DNA from: Neisseria perflava | GTDB lineage: Bacteria > Pseudomonadota > Gammaproteobacteria > Burkholderiales > Neisseriaceae | NCBI RefSeq assembly: GCF_024170405.1 | Contig: NZ_JALJYC010000014.1 | Span: forward strand, 4,259-68,258 | Length of the DNA: 64,000 nt | Direction of reading: 5' to 3' | Made by a program: the position numbers and the translations under genes | The notes under the pieces: model-generated | Database searches by the model: none | Seen by the model: only the letters and a program-made list of their open reading frames with translations | What the model was told of the DNA's origin: nothing | Shown here: piece by piece, positions 26,732-34,330 of the stretch | Numbering within the stretch: position 1 is the stretch's first letter | Layout of the letters: every line of letters begins with the position of its first letter

Positions 26732-27121
26732 TTACGCTTTCAATACCAACACGGCTTCCGCTTCCATCTGTACGCCTTTTGGCAGCGAGGCCACGCCGAC
26801 GGCGGCGCGGGCGGGGAAGGGTTGGGTAAAAAATTCGCCCATCACTTCGTTGAACGTGCCGAAGTTGGCCAAATCGGTCAGGTAAGCGTTGACTTTGACG
26901 ATGTCATCGAGCGAGCCGCCCGCCGCTTCCGCCATGGCTTGCAGGTTTTTAAACACCTGCACCGCTTCGGCGCGGAAATCGCCGCCGCCGACCACGGTCA
27001 TGCTGGCGGGGTCAAGCGGAATCTGGCCGCTCAGGTAAACGGTATCGCCCGCGCGCACAGCTTGGCTGTAAGCACCGATGGCGGCAGGGGCTTTATCGGT
27101 ATGGATAATGTCTTTAGCCAT
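26732..27121 (-). CDS. ridA: RidA family imine/enamine deaminase
   Basis: 129 residues. AIGAYSQAVRAGDTVYLSGQIPLDP and the C-terminal arginine block PARAAVGVASLPKGVQMEAEAV are RidA signatures; the Arg binds the carboxylate of 2-aminoacrylate. It removes reactive enamines made by PLP enzymes. AGGAGAACCTTC precedes the ATG. Confidence 0.95.
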   Translation of the reverse strand: MAKDIIHTDKAPAAIGAYSQAVRAGDTVYLSGQIPLDPASMTVVGGGDFRAEAVQVFKNLQAMAEAAGGSLDDIVKVNAYLTDLANFGTFNEVMGEFFTQPFPARAAVGVASLPKGVQMEAEAVLVLKA

Positions 27122-27192
27122 GAAGGTTCTCCTAATCTGTTGCAGATAATAAGCAAGATTGATTATCGTACAAATCGCCGGCTTTGGGTAGG

Positions 27193-27232
27193 TTTCAGAC
27201 GGCCTGAAACAGTAGGATAGGCCGTCTGAAAG
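27193..27232. terminator. DUS-pair terminator of hemW
   Basis: TTTCAGACGGCCT and AGGCCGTCTGAAA arms around a 13-base loop, two bases after the hemW stop. Confidence 0.75.
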
Positions 27233-27233
27233 G

Positions 27234-28424
27234 TTAATCGGGTAGGAAACACTGCAACAAATCGTTTAAAAACAGACGACCTTTTTCGGTCGGGCGGAAC
27301 AGCGTCGGATTGGTATCCAGCAGCCCCATTTGGCGTGCGCTTTCGATTTGCGCCATGATTTTGGCACTCGGCACGCCGGTGCGCTCCTGCAGCATGGCGG
27401 CGGGCACGCCGTCGCTCAGGCGCAGCGCGTTCATCATAAATTCAAACGGCAAATCTTCGGCGGCAACAGGTTTGCGCTCGATGGCGGCGGCAGGGCTGCT
27501 TTGCATGGCATTGAGGTATTCCGTGGGATGGCGGCGGCGAGTGGTGCGCTCGATACGGTCGGGGTAGGAAATCTTGCCGTGCGCCCCCGCGCCTATGCCG
27601 AGATAATCGCCAAACTGCCAATAATTCAGATTATGCAGGCACTGCTTGCCCGCTTGGGCAAAGGCTGAGGTTTCGTAATGCAGAAAACCGGCTGCGCTTA
27701 AGGCGGCGTGTACCGCGTCTTCAATATCCAGCGCCGCTTCGTCTTGCGGCAGACCTTGCGGCGGGGTGTGGCCGAATACGGTATTCGGCTCCATCGTCAG
27801 ATGGTAGGCGCTGATGTGGCTCGCGCCGGTGGCGATGGCGGTGTTGACATCATTTAAGGCCGTCTGAACCGTCTGTTGCGGCAGCGCGTACATCAAATCA
27901 ATATTCACTTTGTCAAACAAATTCAAAGCCGTATCAATCGCTGTCAACGCTTCTTTGCCGTTGTGCACCCGCCCCAAACGCGCCAGCATATCATCGTTGA
28001 AACTCTGCACGCCGATGGATAAGCGCGTAATGCCTGCGTCTTTGAAACCGCGAAACTTCTCGATTTCAAACGTGCCCGGATTGGCCTCCAGCGTGATTTC
28101 TGCCTGCGGCTGCAAATTCACCAGCGCACGCACACCGCTCAACAGACGGTCTATCGCTTTTGCCGAAAACAGGCTGGGGGTGCCGCCGCCGATAAACACG
28201 GTTTCCACCGGCCGCCCCCAGATATTCGGCAGCTCGGTTTGCAAATCGGTCAATAATGTGTCAACGTATTCCGCTTCGGGCAGGCCGTTTTGCTGATTTT
28301 TTATGCTGTGGGAATTGAAGTCGCAATAGGGGCATTTTTTGATGCACCACGGGATATGGATATAAAGCGATAAAGGCGGCAGGGCGATAAGCTTGCCTGC
28401 CTGTGGGAAGGTAATGGCGGTCAT
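27234..28424 (-). CDS. hemW: Radical SAM haem chaperone HemW
   Basis: 396 residues from MTAITFPQAG. SAM/4Fe-4S motif CIKKCPYCDF (C-x3-C-x2-C), GGGTPSLF, and the HemN-like C-terminal domain (FEFMMNALRLSDGV). The coproporphyrinogen-oxidase-specific N-terminal part of HemN is missing, so this is the HemW haem chaperone type. An in-frame ATG at 28439 adds five residues; neither start has a clear ribosome-binding site. Confidence 0.9.
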   Translation of the reverse strand: MTAITFPQAGKLIALPPLSLYIHIPWCIKKCPYCDFNSHSIKNQQNGLPEAEYVDTLLTDLQTELPNIWGRPVETVFIGGGTPSLFSAKAIDRLLSGVRALVNLQPQAEITLEANPGTFEIEKFRGFKDAGITRLSIGVQSFNDDMLARLGRVHNGKEALTAIDTALNLFDKVNIDLMYALPQQTVQTALNDVNTAIATGASHISAYHLTMEPNTVFGHTPPQGLPQDEAALDIEDAVHAALSAAGFLHYETSAFAQAGKQCLHNLNYWQFGDYLGIGAGAHGKISYPDRIERTTRRRHPTEYLNAMQSSPAAAIERKPVAAEDLPFEFMMNALRLSDGVPAAMLQERTGVPSAKIMAQIESARQMGLLDTNPTLFRPTEKGRLFLNDLLQCFLPD

Positions 28425-28510
28425 GTGTTTGTTTTTCATTCAGGAGTGAGGCCGTCTGAACGGGTGTAAAAGTGCAATCGAAGATTTTTGTCGAATCGCG
28501 CCGTGCTGTG

Positions 28511-28532
28511 TAGGTTGGGTTGAAAACCCAAC
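28511..28532. repeat. GTTGGGTT hairpin repeat
   Basis: GTTGGGTT-GAA-AACCCAAC; related TAGGTTGGGTT strings occur at 28653 and 11160, and a GC-richer relative at 38779. Confidence 0.55.
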
Positions 28533-28608
28533 ATTCTTCTTAAATTTCGTTGGAATTTTATCCCAACTGACACCGCGTTGCTTATGCTGAATGTACGTTT
28601 TAAGGAAT

Positions 28609-28645
28609 AAGGCCGTCTGAATAAAACGGTATTTCAGACGGCCTG
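28609..28645. terminator. DUS-pair terminator of rdgB
   Basis: AAGGCCGTCTGAA-TAAAACGGTA-TTTCAGACGGCCT, about 40 bases past the rdgB stop on the minus strand. Confidence 0.65.
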
Positions 28646-28681
28646 CACAGTATAGGTTGGGTTGGGCAAACCAGACGGCAC

Positions 28682-29278
28682 TTACGCAAAAGCGGCCATT
28701 TTTTTCAACAATTCCTGCAAGGCCTGCCCCCTGTGGCTGACGGCATTTTTGATTTCGGCGTCAAGTTCGGCGGCGGTGCAGCCGTATTCGGGCAGGTAGA
28801 AATGCGGGTCGTAGCCGAAGCCGTGCTCGCCCGCCGCTTCGTTTTGCCATTGACCGCGCCAAATGCCTTCGGCGATGACGGGTTGCGGGTCGTGTTCGTG
28901 GCGCACGAAGACCAACACGCAGACGTAGTAGCAGCTTTGGTTGTTTTTGCCGCTCAAATCGGCGGAGAGTTTGGCGTTGTTGGCGGCATCGGATTTGGGA
29001 TTGTCGCCGGCATAGCGGGCGGAGAGTACGCCCGGTGCGCCGCCTAAGGTGTTGGCGCAGATGCCGGAATCGTCGGCCAAGGCGGGCAGGCCGCTGTGTT
29101 TGGCGGCGTGGCGGGCTTTGGCGAGGGCGTTTTCAATAAAGGTGAAATACGGCTCGGGGCATTCGGGTACGTCAAACTGTGATTGCGGCAGGATTTGGAT
29201 ATTGCGTTCGGCAAACAGGCGGGAAAATTCGCGCAGTTTGCCCGCGTTGCCGCTGGCTAAGACGATTTTTTCAAACAT
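28682..29278 (-). CDS. rdgB: XTP/dITP pyrophosphatase (HAM1/RdgB)
   Basis: 198 residues from MFEKIVLASGNAGKLREF. The substrate/metal motif DDSGICANTLGGAPGV and the C-terminal SHRGQAL are conserved. It removes ITP, dITP and XTP from the nucleotide pool. ATG 29278 has AAGGAAAACAA upstream; it lies 8 bases inside the preceding small membrane-protein gene, so the two are likely coupled. Confidence 0.95.
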   Translation of the reverse strand: MFEKIVLASGNAGKLREFSRLFAERNIQILPQSQFDVPECPEPYFTFIENALAKARHAAKHSGLPALADDSGICANTLGGAPGVLSARYAGDNPKSDAANNAKLSADLSGKNNQSCYYVCVLVFVRHEHDPQPVIAEGIWRGQWQNEAAGEHGFGYDPHFYLPEYGCTAAELDAEIKNAVSHRGQALQELLKKMAAFA

Positions 29279-29504
29279 TTTGTTTTCCTTGTTGTTGCCG
29301 GTAGAGCTGCAATTTAGCTTTGTGGCGGATATACAGCGCGAGGCTGGCGATTTGGCCGAAGATGGCGGCGAAGGCAAACAGGAAGGCGGCCACGGCGTAT
29401 TGTTTGCTGTCTACGCTCAAGAGATAGCTGCCGAGCAAGACCAAAGCCATAAACAGCAGGGTAAAGAAGACAATCAGCAGCAGATAGGTTTTGCGGGTGT
29501 TCAT
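29271..29504 (-). CDS. Small two-helix membrane protein, unknown
   Basis: 77 residues: a first helix (YLLLIVFFTLLFMALVLLGSYLL), a short loop, a second helix (YAVAAFLFAFAAIFGQIASLAL), then a basic tail. I do not recognise the family. It overlaps the rdgB start by eight bases and so probably shares its transcript. No obvious ribosome-binding site, which leaves some doubt about the start. Confidence 0.65.
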   Translation of the reverse strand: MNTRKTYLLLIVFFTLLFMALVLLGSYLLSVDSKQYAVAAFLFAFAAIFGQIASLALYIRHKAKLQLYRQQQGKQNV

Positions 29505-29557
29505 AAGGAAGTAAACGCGGGCAAATGGGAATGCTGCTTATTATAACGGTAAAGGAC

Positions 29558-29595
29558 GAGGTCGTCTGAAAACATTGTGTGTTTCAGACGGCCTC
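29558..29595. terminator. Mixed-dialect DUS pair
   Basis: One arm is AGGTCGTCTGAA (the N. mucosa-type dialect) and the other the ordinary AG-DUS. Confidence 0.65.
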
Positions 29596-29614
29596 TGGCA
29601 TATCGGCAAACAAA

Positions 29615-29644
29615 ACAGCTTCCGGAAAAATACCCGGAAGCTGT
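29615..29644 (-). terminator. Intrinsic terminator of bamC
   Basis: AACAGCTTCCGG-arm pair around AAAAATACC, read on the minus strand into a T-rich run. Confidence 0.8.
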
Positions 29645-29663
29645 TGTCTGGTTAAATTGCGGT

Positions 29664-30830
29664 TTAACGCAATTCCGAATGCAGACGGCCGATGATGGTG
29701 GAGAGGTCGCTGCCTTTGTAGGCGCTGCCGTCTTTGTTGAGCAGGGTAATGCGCGAACCTTCGCGCAGCGGCTCGACATAAACAATCAGCTCCGGTTTTT
29801 CTGCTGGTTTGCCTTCTTGCTTGTCTTTGCCCAAACCGAACCATTTTTTCATTTTGCTCGGTTTTTTCTCGCTCACGGCTTCGCTTTCGGTCGGCGCTTG
29901 TTTCACCAAGAAAGCGTGGCGTTCGACGTTTTGACCCAAAACGGTCAGGCCGACGCGGTCAAGCGCGAGAGCGGTGCGGCGCCAGTTGCGGTCGTAATCG
30001 CCGCTCAAGAGCAAGGTATTGCCTTCGATTTTGGCCAAATCGCCGGAAGCATTGCCGACTTTGTCGATTTTTTGTTTGGCGACGCTCTGACCCAAGGCTT
30101 TTTCGGCTTGCGCGGAATCTACGCCCAAGTATTGCATAAAGCGGGCGAGGAATGCGGCTTCCAGATTCGGGTCGTTCGGACGCGGCTGCCACATGGTGGT
30201 GTCTTTGTTTTTGTCGCCATAGACTTCTTCCATGCCTTTGTGGGCAAAGAAGACGTCGGTCGCGCCGTTTTTATCGCGCTCGACGCGGATGATGAATTTG
30301 TCGCGTTCGCTGGTGGAATAAACACCGCCCAAGCCGACTTTATCCAATAGGCGGCGCAGGCTGTCTTGCGGGATTTTGGCGCGGTTTTCCGCCCATTCGG
30401 TTTCCATTTGGCCGATGGCCGGTTCTTCCGATTTGATGTCGAAACCGTTTTCCTGCCAGAAGGCTTTCAGCAGCGGCCAAATTTCGGCGGGGTCTTTGCC
30501 TTCGACCACCAACCAGCGTTGGTTGCCGTCGCGCTCCAATTTCACGCCTTTAACCGATTGCAATACGGCGGGATTGGCAGACTGCTGCACTTCCGGCGTA
30601 CGCGCACGGCGGCGGTTTTCCAAATCGCTGGCACGAACCGCGCCGGAATTGGCCGGCAGCTGGTAAAGGTTGCCTTCGTTCGGGTTGGTCAAATCGGGGG
30701 GGACTTCCAAATTGACGATTTTGCGGTTTTGGCTTTGGTAATCCAGTTTGGGCTGGTCTTTTTTACCGCTGGAACAGGCGGTCAGGCTAATCAGGGCGAC
30801 AGCCAATACTGCCGGTTTGATATAGGTCAT
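29664..30830 (-). CDS. bamC: Outer-membrane assembly lipoprotein BamC
   Basis: 388 residues. A lipoprotein signal peptide ends in the lipobox LTAC (Cys at about residue 19). The low-complexity region after it (DYQSQNRKIVNLEVPPDLTNP) is the segment that contacts BamD in E. coli BamC; two helix-grip domains follow. Part of the BAM machine inserting beta-barrels. It lies directly after dapA as in E. coli (dapA-nlpB). Confidence 0.9.
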   Translation of the reverse strand: MTYIKPAVLAVALISLTACSSGKKDQPKLDYQSQNRKIVNLEVPPDLTNPNEGNLYQLPANSGAVRASDLENRRRARTPEVQQSANPAVLQSVKGVKLERDGNQRWLVVEGKDPAEIWPLLKAFWQENGFDIKSEEPAIGQMETEWAENRAKIPQDSLRRLLDKVGLGGVYSTSERDKFIIRVERDKNGATDVFFAHKGMEEVYGDKNKDTTMWQPRPNDPNLEAAFLARFMQYLGVDSAQAEKALGQSVAKQKIDKVGNASGDLAKIEGNTLLLSGDYDRNWRRTALALDRVGLTVLGQNVERHAFLVKQAPTESEAVSEKKPSKMKKWFGLGKDKQEGKPAEKPELIVYVEPLREGSRITLLNKDGSAYKGSDLSTIIGRLHSELR

Positions 30831-30855
30831 ATCGGTTTCCTGTGAAGTAAAATCT

Positions 30856-30894
30856 GAGGCCGTCTGAAAATGACGGTATCGTTTTCAGACGGCA
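30856..30894. terminator. DUS pair between dapA and bamC
   Basis: AGGCCGTCTGAAAA and TTTTCAGACGGCA arms, about 14 bases apart; bamC may be partly uncoupled from dapA. Confidence 0.6.
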
Positions 30895-30909
30895 TTGGGG
30901 TTAATCCGC

Positions 30910-31785
30910 TTAGAGTTGTCCGGCGGCCTGCAATGCGGCGCGTACTTTGGCTTGACCGGCTTCGGTCAAACTTACCAGCGGCAGGCGCACATGGGCTTCG
31001 CATTTGCCCAGCGCGGCAGCACCCCATTTGGGCGCGGCGGGGCTGGGTTCGCAGAACATCACGTTGTAAATCGGAATCAGCTGCTCGTTTAAACGGCGCG
31101 CTTCGGCAATATCGCCGCCCAAGGCCGCACGGCACATGTCGGCAAACAATTTGGGCGCGACGTTGGCGGCAACGGTAATCACGCCGTGTCCGCCGCACAG
31201 CATAAACGGTAGGCCGGTAGGGTCGTCGCCGGAAAATACCATAAAGCCTTCGGGCACTTGGTTAAGCAATTCGATGTCGCGGGCAACGTCGCCGCTGGCT
31301 TCTTTCACACCGACGATGTTGGGAATCTCGGCCAGACGCAGGATGGTTTCGTTGGTCATGTTGACCACGGTACGGCCGGGCACGTTATACACAATCATCG
31401 GAATCGAAGTGGCTTCGGCGATGGTTTTGAAATGGCGGTAAATGCCTTCTTGCGACGGTTTGTTGTAGTAGGGGACGACCGACAGGGTGTAATCTGCACC
31501 GGCTTTTTCCGCCGAATGCGACAGCTCGATGGCTTCCAAGGTATTGTTGGCGCCGGTACCGGCAATCACGGGCACGCGCTTGGCAACGTGTTTGACGGTT
31601 TCGGCGATGACGGACATGTGTTCGTCCATAGACAAAGTCGCACTCTCGCCGGTGGTGCCGACGGAGACGATGGCGTCGGTACCGTTTTCGATATGCCAGT
31701 CAATGAGGGTGCGCAGTTGTTGGTAATTGACGCTGCCGTCTTGATTCATCGGGGTAATCAGGGCAACCAGACTGCCTTTTAACAT
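30910..31785 (-). CDS. dapA: 4-hydroxy-tetrahydrodipicolinate synthase
   Basis: 291 residues. GSLVALITPMNQDGSVN, the GTTGESATL pocket, YYNKPSQEG tyrosine, YNVPGRTVV and Schiff-base lysine in GVKEASGD are present. First committed step of lysine and meso-DAP synthesis. ATG 31785 with GAAGAGG upstream is preferred over 31839. Confidence 0.96.
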   Translation of the reverse strand: MLKGSLVALITPMNQDGSVNYQQLRTLIDWHIENGTDAIVSVGTTGESATLSMDEHMSVIAETVKHVAKRVPVIAGTGANNTLEAIELSHSAEKAGADYTLSVVPYYNKPSQEGIYRHFKTIAEATSIPMIVYNVPGRTVVNMTNETILRLAEIPNIVGVKEASGDVARDIELLNQVPEGFMVFSGDDPTGLPFMLCGGHGVITVAANVAPKLFADMCRAALGGDIAEARRLNEQLIPIYNVMFCEPSPAAPKWGAAALGKCEAHVRLPLVSLTEAGQAKVRAALQAAGQL

Positions 31786-32161
31786 GATGGAAACCTCTTC
31801 GCGGTTAATGCCTGCCGGTATCTTGAAACAAACAGGCAAATGGGGTCGGTAATGATTATCGGATTGTAGCTTACTTTGTTGTCAGTGTGAAACACCCGTT
31901 TCAGACGGCCTGACGCCGCCTTTTGCGTTTGGGAAATAGGGTAAAAAGGATACTGTTTGAAATCAGTGGTTTGAATGATAATCCAAGCGGGATGGATGTC
32001 AAGATTAAAAAGTGTTAAACCTGCTGTATCCTATGGCAGCGGCGTATAAAAACGGTGTCAGGCCGTCTGAAAATTGCGTAGGTGCGTTGCTTTCGATACA
32101 ATCGCGCCCTTACAAAAATTATCTTTTCATTACCCGTTTCATAATCTTTTAGGAATTTTTG
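31786..32161. other. Divergent region dapA / NCS2 permease
   Basis: 376 bases with one DUS (32060). It holds the permease promoter listed below; no purine-riboswitch core or gene was found. Confidence 0.5.
32074..32102 (+). promoter_or_regulatory. Sigma-70 promoter of the NCS2 permease
   Basis: TTGCGT, 17 bases, TACAAT; 60 bases before the ATG. Confidence 0.6.
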
Positions 32162-33553
32162 ATGGCTGAACCGATGGAACAACGCGCCGACGCGCCCGAT
32201 TTGGTGTACGGTTTGGAAGACAAACCGCCGTTTTTTAATGCTTTGTTGAGTGCGGTGACGCACCTTTTGGCGATTTTTGTGCCAATGATTACGCCGGCGC
32301 TGATTGTCGGCGGGGCGCTGAACCTGCCGGTGGAAATGACGGCTTACTTGGTGTCGATGGCGATGGTCGCTTCAGGTATCGGCACATATTTGCAGGTCAA
32401 CCGCTTCGGGCCGGTCGGTTCGGGCATGCTGTCGATTCAGTCGGTGAATTTTTCGTTTGTCACCGTGATGATTGCGCTGGGTACGGGCATGAAAGAAGGC
32501 GGCATGGATGAAAACGCCATGATTTCCACGCTCTTGGGCGTGTCGTTTGTCGGCGCGTTTTTGGTGTGTTTTTCCGCCTTTTTGCTGCCGTATCTGAAAA
32601 AAGTGATTACGCCGACGGTGAGCGGCGTGGTAGTGATGTTGATCGGCTTGAGCCTGATTCACGTCGGCATTACCGATTTCGGCGGCGGCTATGCGGCCAA
32701 GGCGGAAGGTACGTTCGGCTCGATGGAAAATCTGGGCTTGGCTTCGCTGGTGTTGCTGATTGTGTTGCTGTTCAACTGCATGAAAAACCCGCTTTTGCGC
32801 ATGAGCGGGATTGCCATCGGCTTGGTGGTGGGCTACATCGTGGCGCTGTTTTTGGGTAAGGTGGATTTTTCCGCGCTGCACAATCTGCCGGTGATTACCA
32901 TCCCCGTGCCGTTTAAATACGGTTTTGCTTTTGATTGGCACGCCTTTATTGTGGCGGGTGCGATTTTTCTTTTAAGCGTGTTTGAAGCGGTGGGCGATTT
33001 GACTGCGACGGCGATGGTGTCCGGCCGTCCGATTGAGGGCGAGGAATACACAGGCCGTCTGAAAGGCGGCGTGATGGCCGACGGGCTGGTGTCGGTGATT
33101 GCCACTGCGCTCGGTTCGCTGCCGCTGACCACGTTTGCGCAAAACAACGGCGTGATTCAGATGACCGGCGTGGCTTCGCGGCATGTGGGCAAATATATTG
33201 CGGTAATTCTGGTATTGTTGGGGCTGTTTCCCGTAATCGGGCGCGTGTTTACCACGATTCCGAGCCCGGTCTTGGGCGGCGCGATGGTGTTGATGTTCGG
33301 CCTGATTGCGATTGCGGGCGTACGCATTTTGGTTAGCAACGGTATCCGCCGCCGCGAAGCGGTGATTGCGGCGACTTCGGTCGGCTTGGGTTTGGGCGTG
33401 GCGTTTGAGCCGGAAGTGTTTAAAAACCTGCCGGTGTTGTTCCAAAACTCAATTTCGGCAGGCGGCATTATGGCGGTGGTTTTAAACTTGGTCTTGCCGC
33501 ACGATAAGAGCGATGTGGCGGTTAAAGTGAATACCGACAGCTTGGAGCATTAA
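32162..33553 (+). CDS. Nucleobase:cation symporter-2 (xanthine/uracil permease family)
   Basis: 463 residues and about 14 membrane segments. The NCS2 signature QNNGVIQMTGVASRHVG, the VFEAVGDLTAT segment with the substrate glutamate, and FGPVGSGMLSIQSVNFSFV match XanP/XanQ-type xanthine and urate carriers. ATG 32162 has TTTTAGGAATTTTTG upstream. Xanthine is the best substrate guess; uric acid or uracil cannot be excluded. Confidence 0.85.
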   Translation: MAEPMEQRADAPDLVYGLEDKPPFFNALLSAVTHLLAIFVPMITPALIVGGALNLPVEMTAYLVSMAMVASGIGTYLQVNRFGPVGSGMLSIQSVNFSFVTVMIALGTGMKEGGMDENAMISTLLGVSFVGAFLVCFSAFLLPYLKKVITPTVSGVVVMLIGLSLIHVGITDFGGGYAAKAEGTFGSMENLGLASLVLLIVLLFNCMKNPLLRMSGIAIGLVVGYIVALFLGKVDFSALHNLPVITIPVPFKYGFAFDWHAFIVAGAIFLLSVFEAVGDLTATAMVSGRPIEGEEYTGRLKGGVMADGLVSVIATALGSLPLTTFAQNNGVIQMTGVASRHVGKYIAVILVLLGLFPVIGRVFTTIPSPVLGGAMVLMFGLIAIAGVRILVSNGIRRREAVIAATSVGLGLGVAFEPEVFKNLPVLFQNSISAGGIMAVVLNLVLPHDKSDVAVKVNTDSLEH

Positions 33554-33578
33554 CCGCTCCCTCTGAATTTTAGATAAC

Positions 33579-33620
33579 AGGCCGTCTGAACAGTCAAACG
33601 ATTGTTCAGACGGCCTTTTT
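33579..33620 (+). terminator. DUS-pair terminator of the permease
   Basis: CAGGCCGTCTGAACA-GTCAAACGAT-TGTTCAGACGGCCTTTTT. Confidence 0.85.
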
Positions 33621-33710
33621 GTCGGCATTTTATGAATATGAAATTAGTGTTTATTAATGATGTAAATTAAAAACAGCTATAACCTGCTTAAATCGGATAA
33701 AAACTAAAAA

Positions 33711-33726
33711 ATACCATATTTAGTGT
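33711..33726 (+). promoter_or_regulatory. NrdR box 1 (candidate)
   Basis: ATACCATATTTAGTGT matches 13 of 16 positions of the usual NrdR box ACACTATATATAGTGT. Confidence 0.65.
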
Positions 33727-33742
33727 TTTTATGTTTTAATTC

Positions 33743-33758
33743 ATACCAAATCTAGTAT
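33743..33758 (+). promoter_or_regulatory. NrdR box 2 (candidate)
   Basis: ATACCAAATCTAGTAT, 11 of 16 matches, starts exactly 32 bases after box 1: three helical turns, the typical tandem NrdR spacing. Confidence 0.6.
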
Positions 33759-33772
33759 CTAAGCAAGAAAAC

Positions 33773-34267
33773 ATGCAACCGCTCCGCTTTACAACCGAAC
33801 AAATCGTCTGGCAGGAAGTCCCCAACGAAGTATCGTTGGCCTTTTTATTTTCCGGCTGCCCGTTGCGCTGCCCGGGCTGCCACAGCGCGGATACTTGGAA
33901 AGTAGGTATCGGCAAGGAATTGACGCGGGAATACCTGCAAGGCCGTCTGAAACGCTATCGCGGTTTGATTAGCTGCGTATTGTTTATGGGTGGCGAATGG
34001 CAGCCCGAGGCCTTGAGGGCGATGCTCGAAGCGGTAAAAGCGGCGGGTTTGAAAACCTGCTTATACACCGGCTTGGAGCGGCGGGAGCTGGAAGCGCTTT
34101 CAGACGGCCTCGTTCCCTTGCTGGATTATTTAAAAACCGGCCGCTGGCAGGCAGATTTGGGCGGTTTGGACAGCCCGGCCACCAATCAGAAATTGGTGAA
34201 CGTCCACACCGGCGAAGTATTAAACCGATTGTTTTTTAAACAGATTCCGATTGTTCAGACGGCCTGA
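33773..34267 (+). CDS. nrdG: Anaerobic RNR activating protein NrdG
   Basis: 164 residues, a minimal radical SAM activase. The cluster motif is CPLRCPGC (C-x3-C-x2-C), preceded by the usual FLFSGC; VLFMGGEW follows. It installs the glycyl radical on NrdD without oxygen. First gene of the nrdG-nrdD pair, 63 bases before nrdD. Two DUS (33941, 34097) are in the coding region and a third spans the stop (34253). Confidence 0.92.
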   Translation: MQPLRFTTEQIVWQEVPNEVSLAFLFSGCPLRCPGCHSADTWKVGIGKELTREYLQGRLKRYRGLISCVLFMGGEWQPEALRAMLEAVKAAGLKTCLYTGLERRELEALSDGLVPLLDYLKTGRWQADLGGLDSPATNQKLVNVHTGEVLNRLFFKQIPIVQTA

Positions 34268-34330
34268 ACAGTCATCCGATAAGGCAAAGCGCACCGCGCG
34301 AACAACATCATCAACCATCAGGAGAGCAAC

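Noticed and set aside
31786..32161. Purine riboswitch before the NCS2 permease
   Set aside because: The conserved purine-aptamer core was not found; an ordinary promoter explains the leader.
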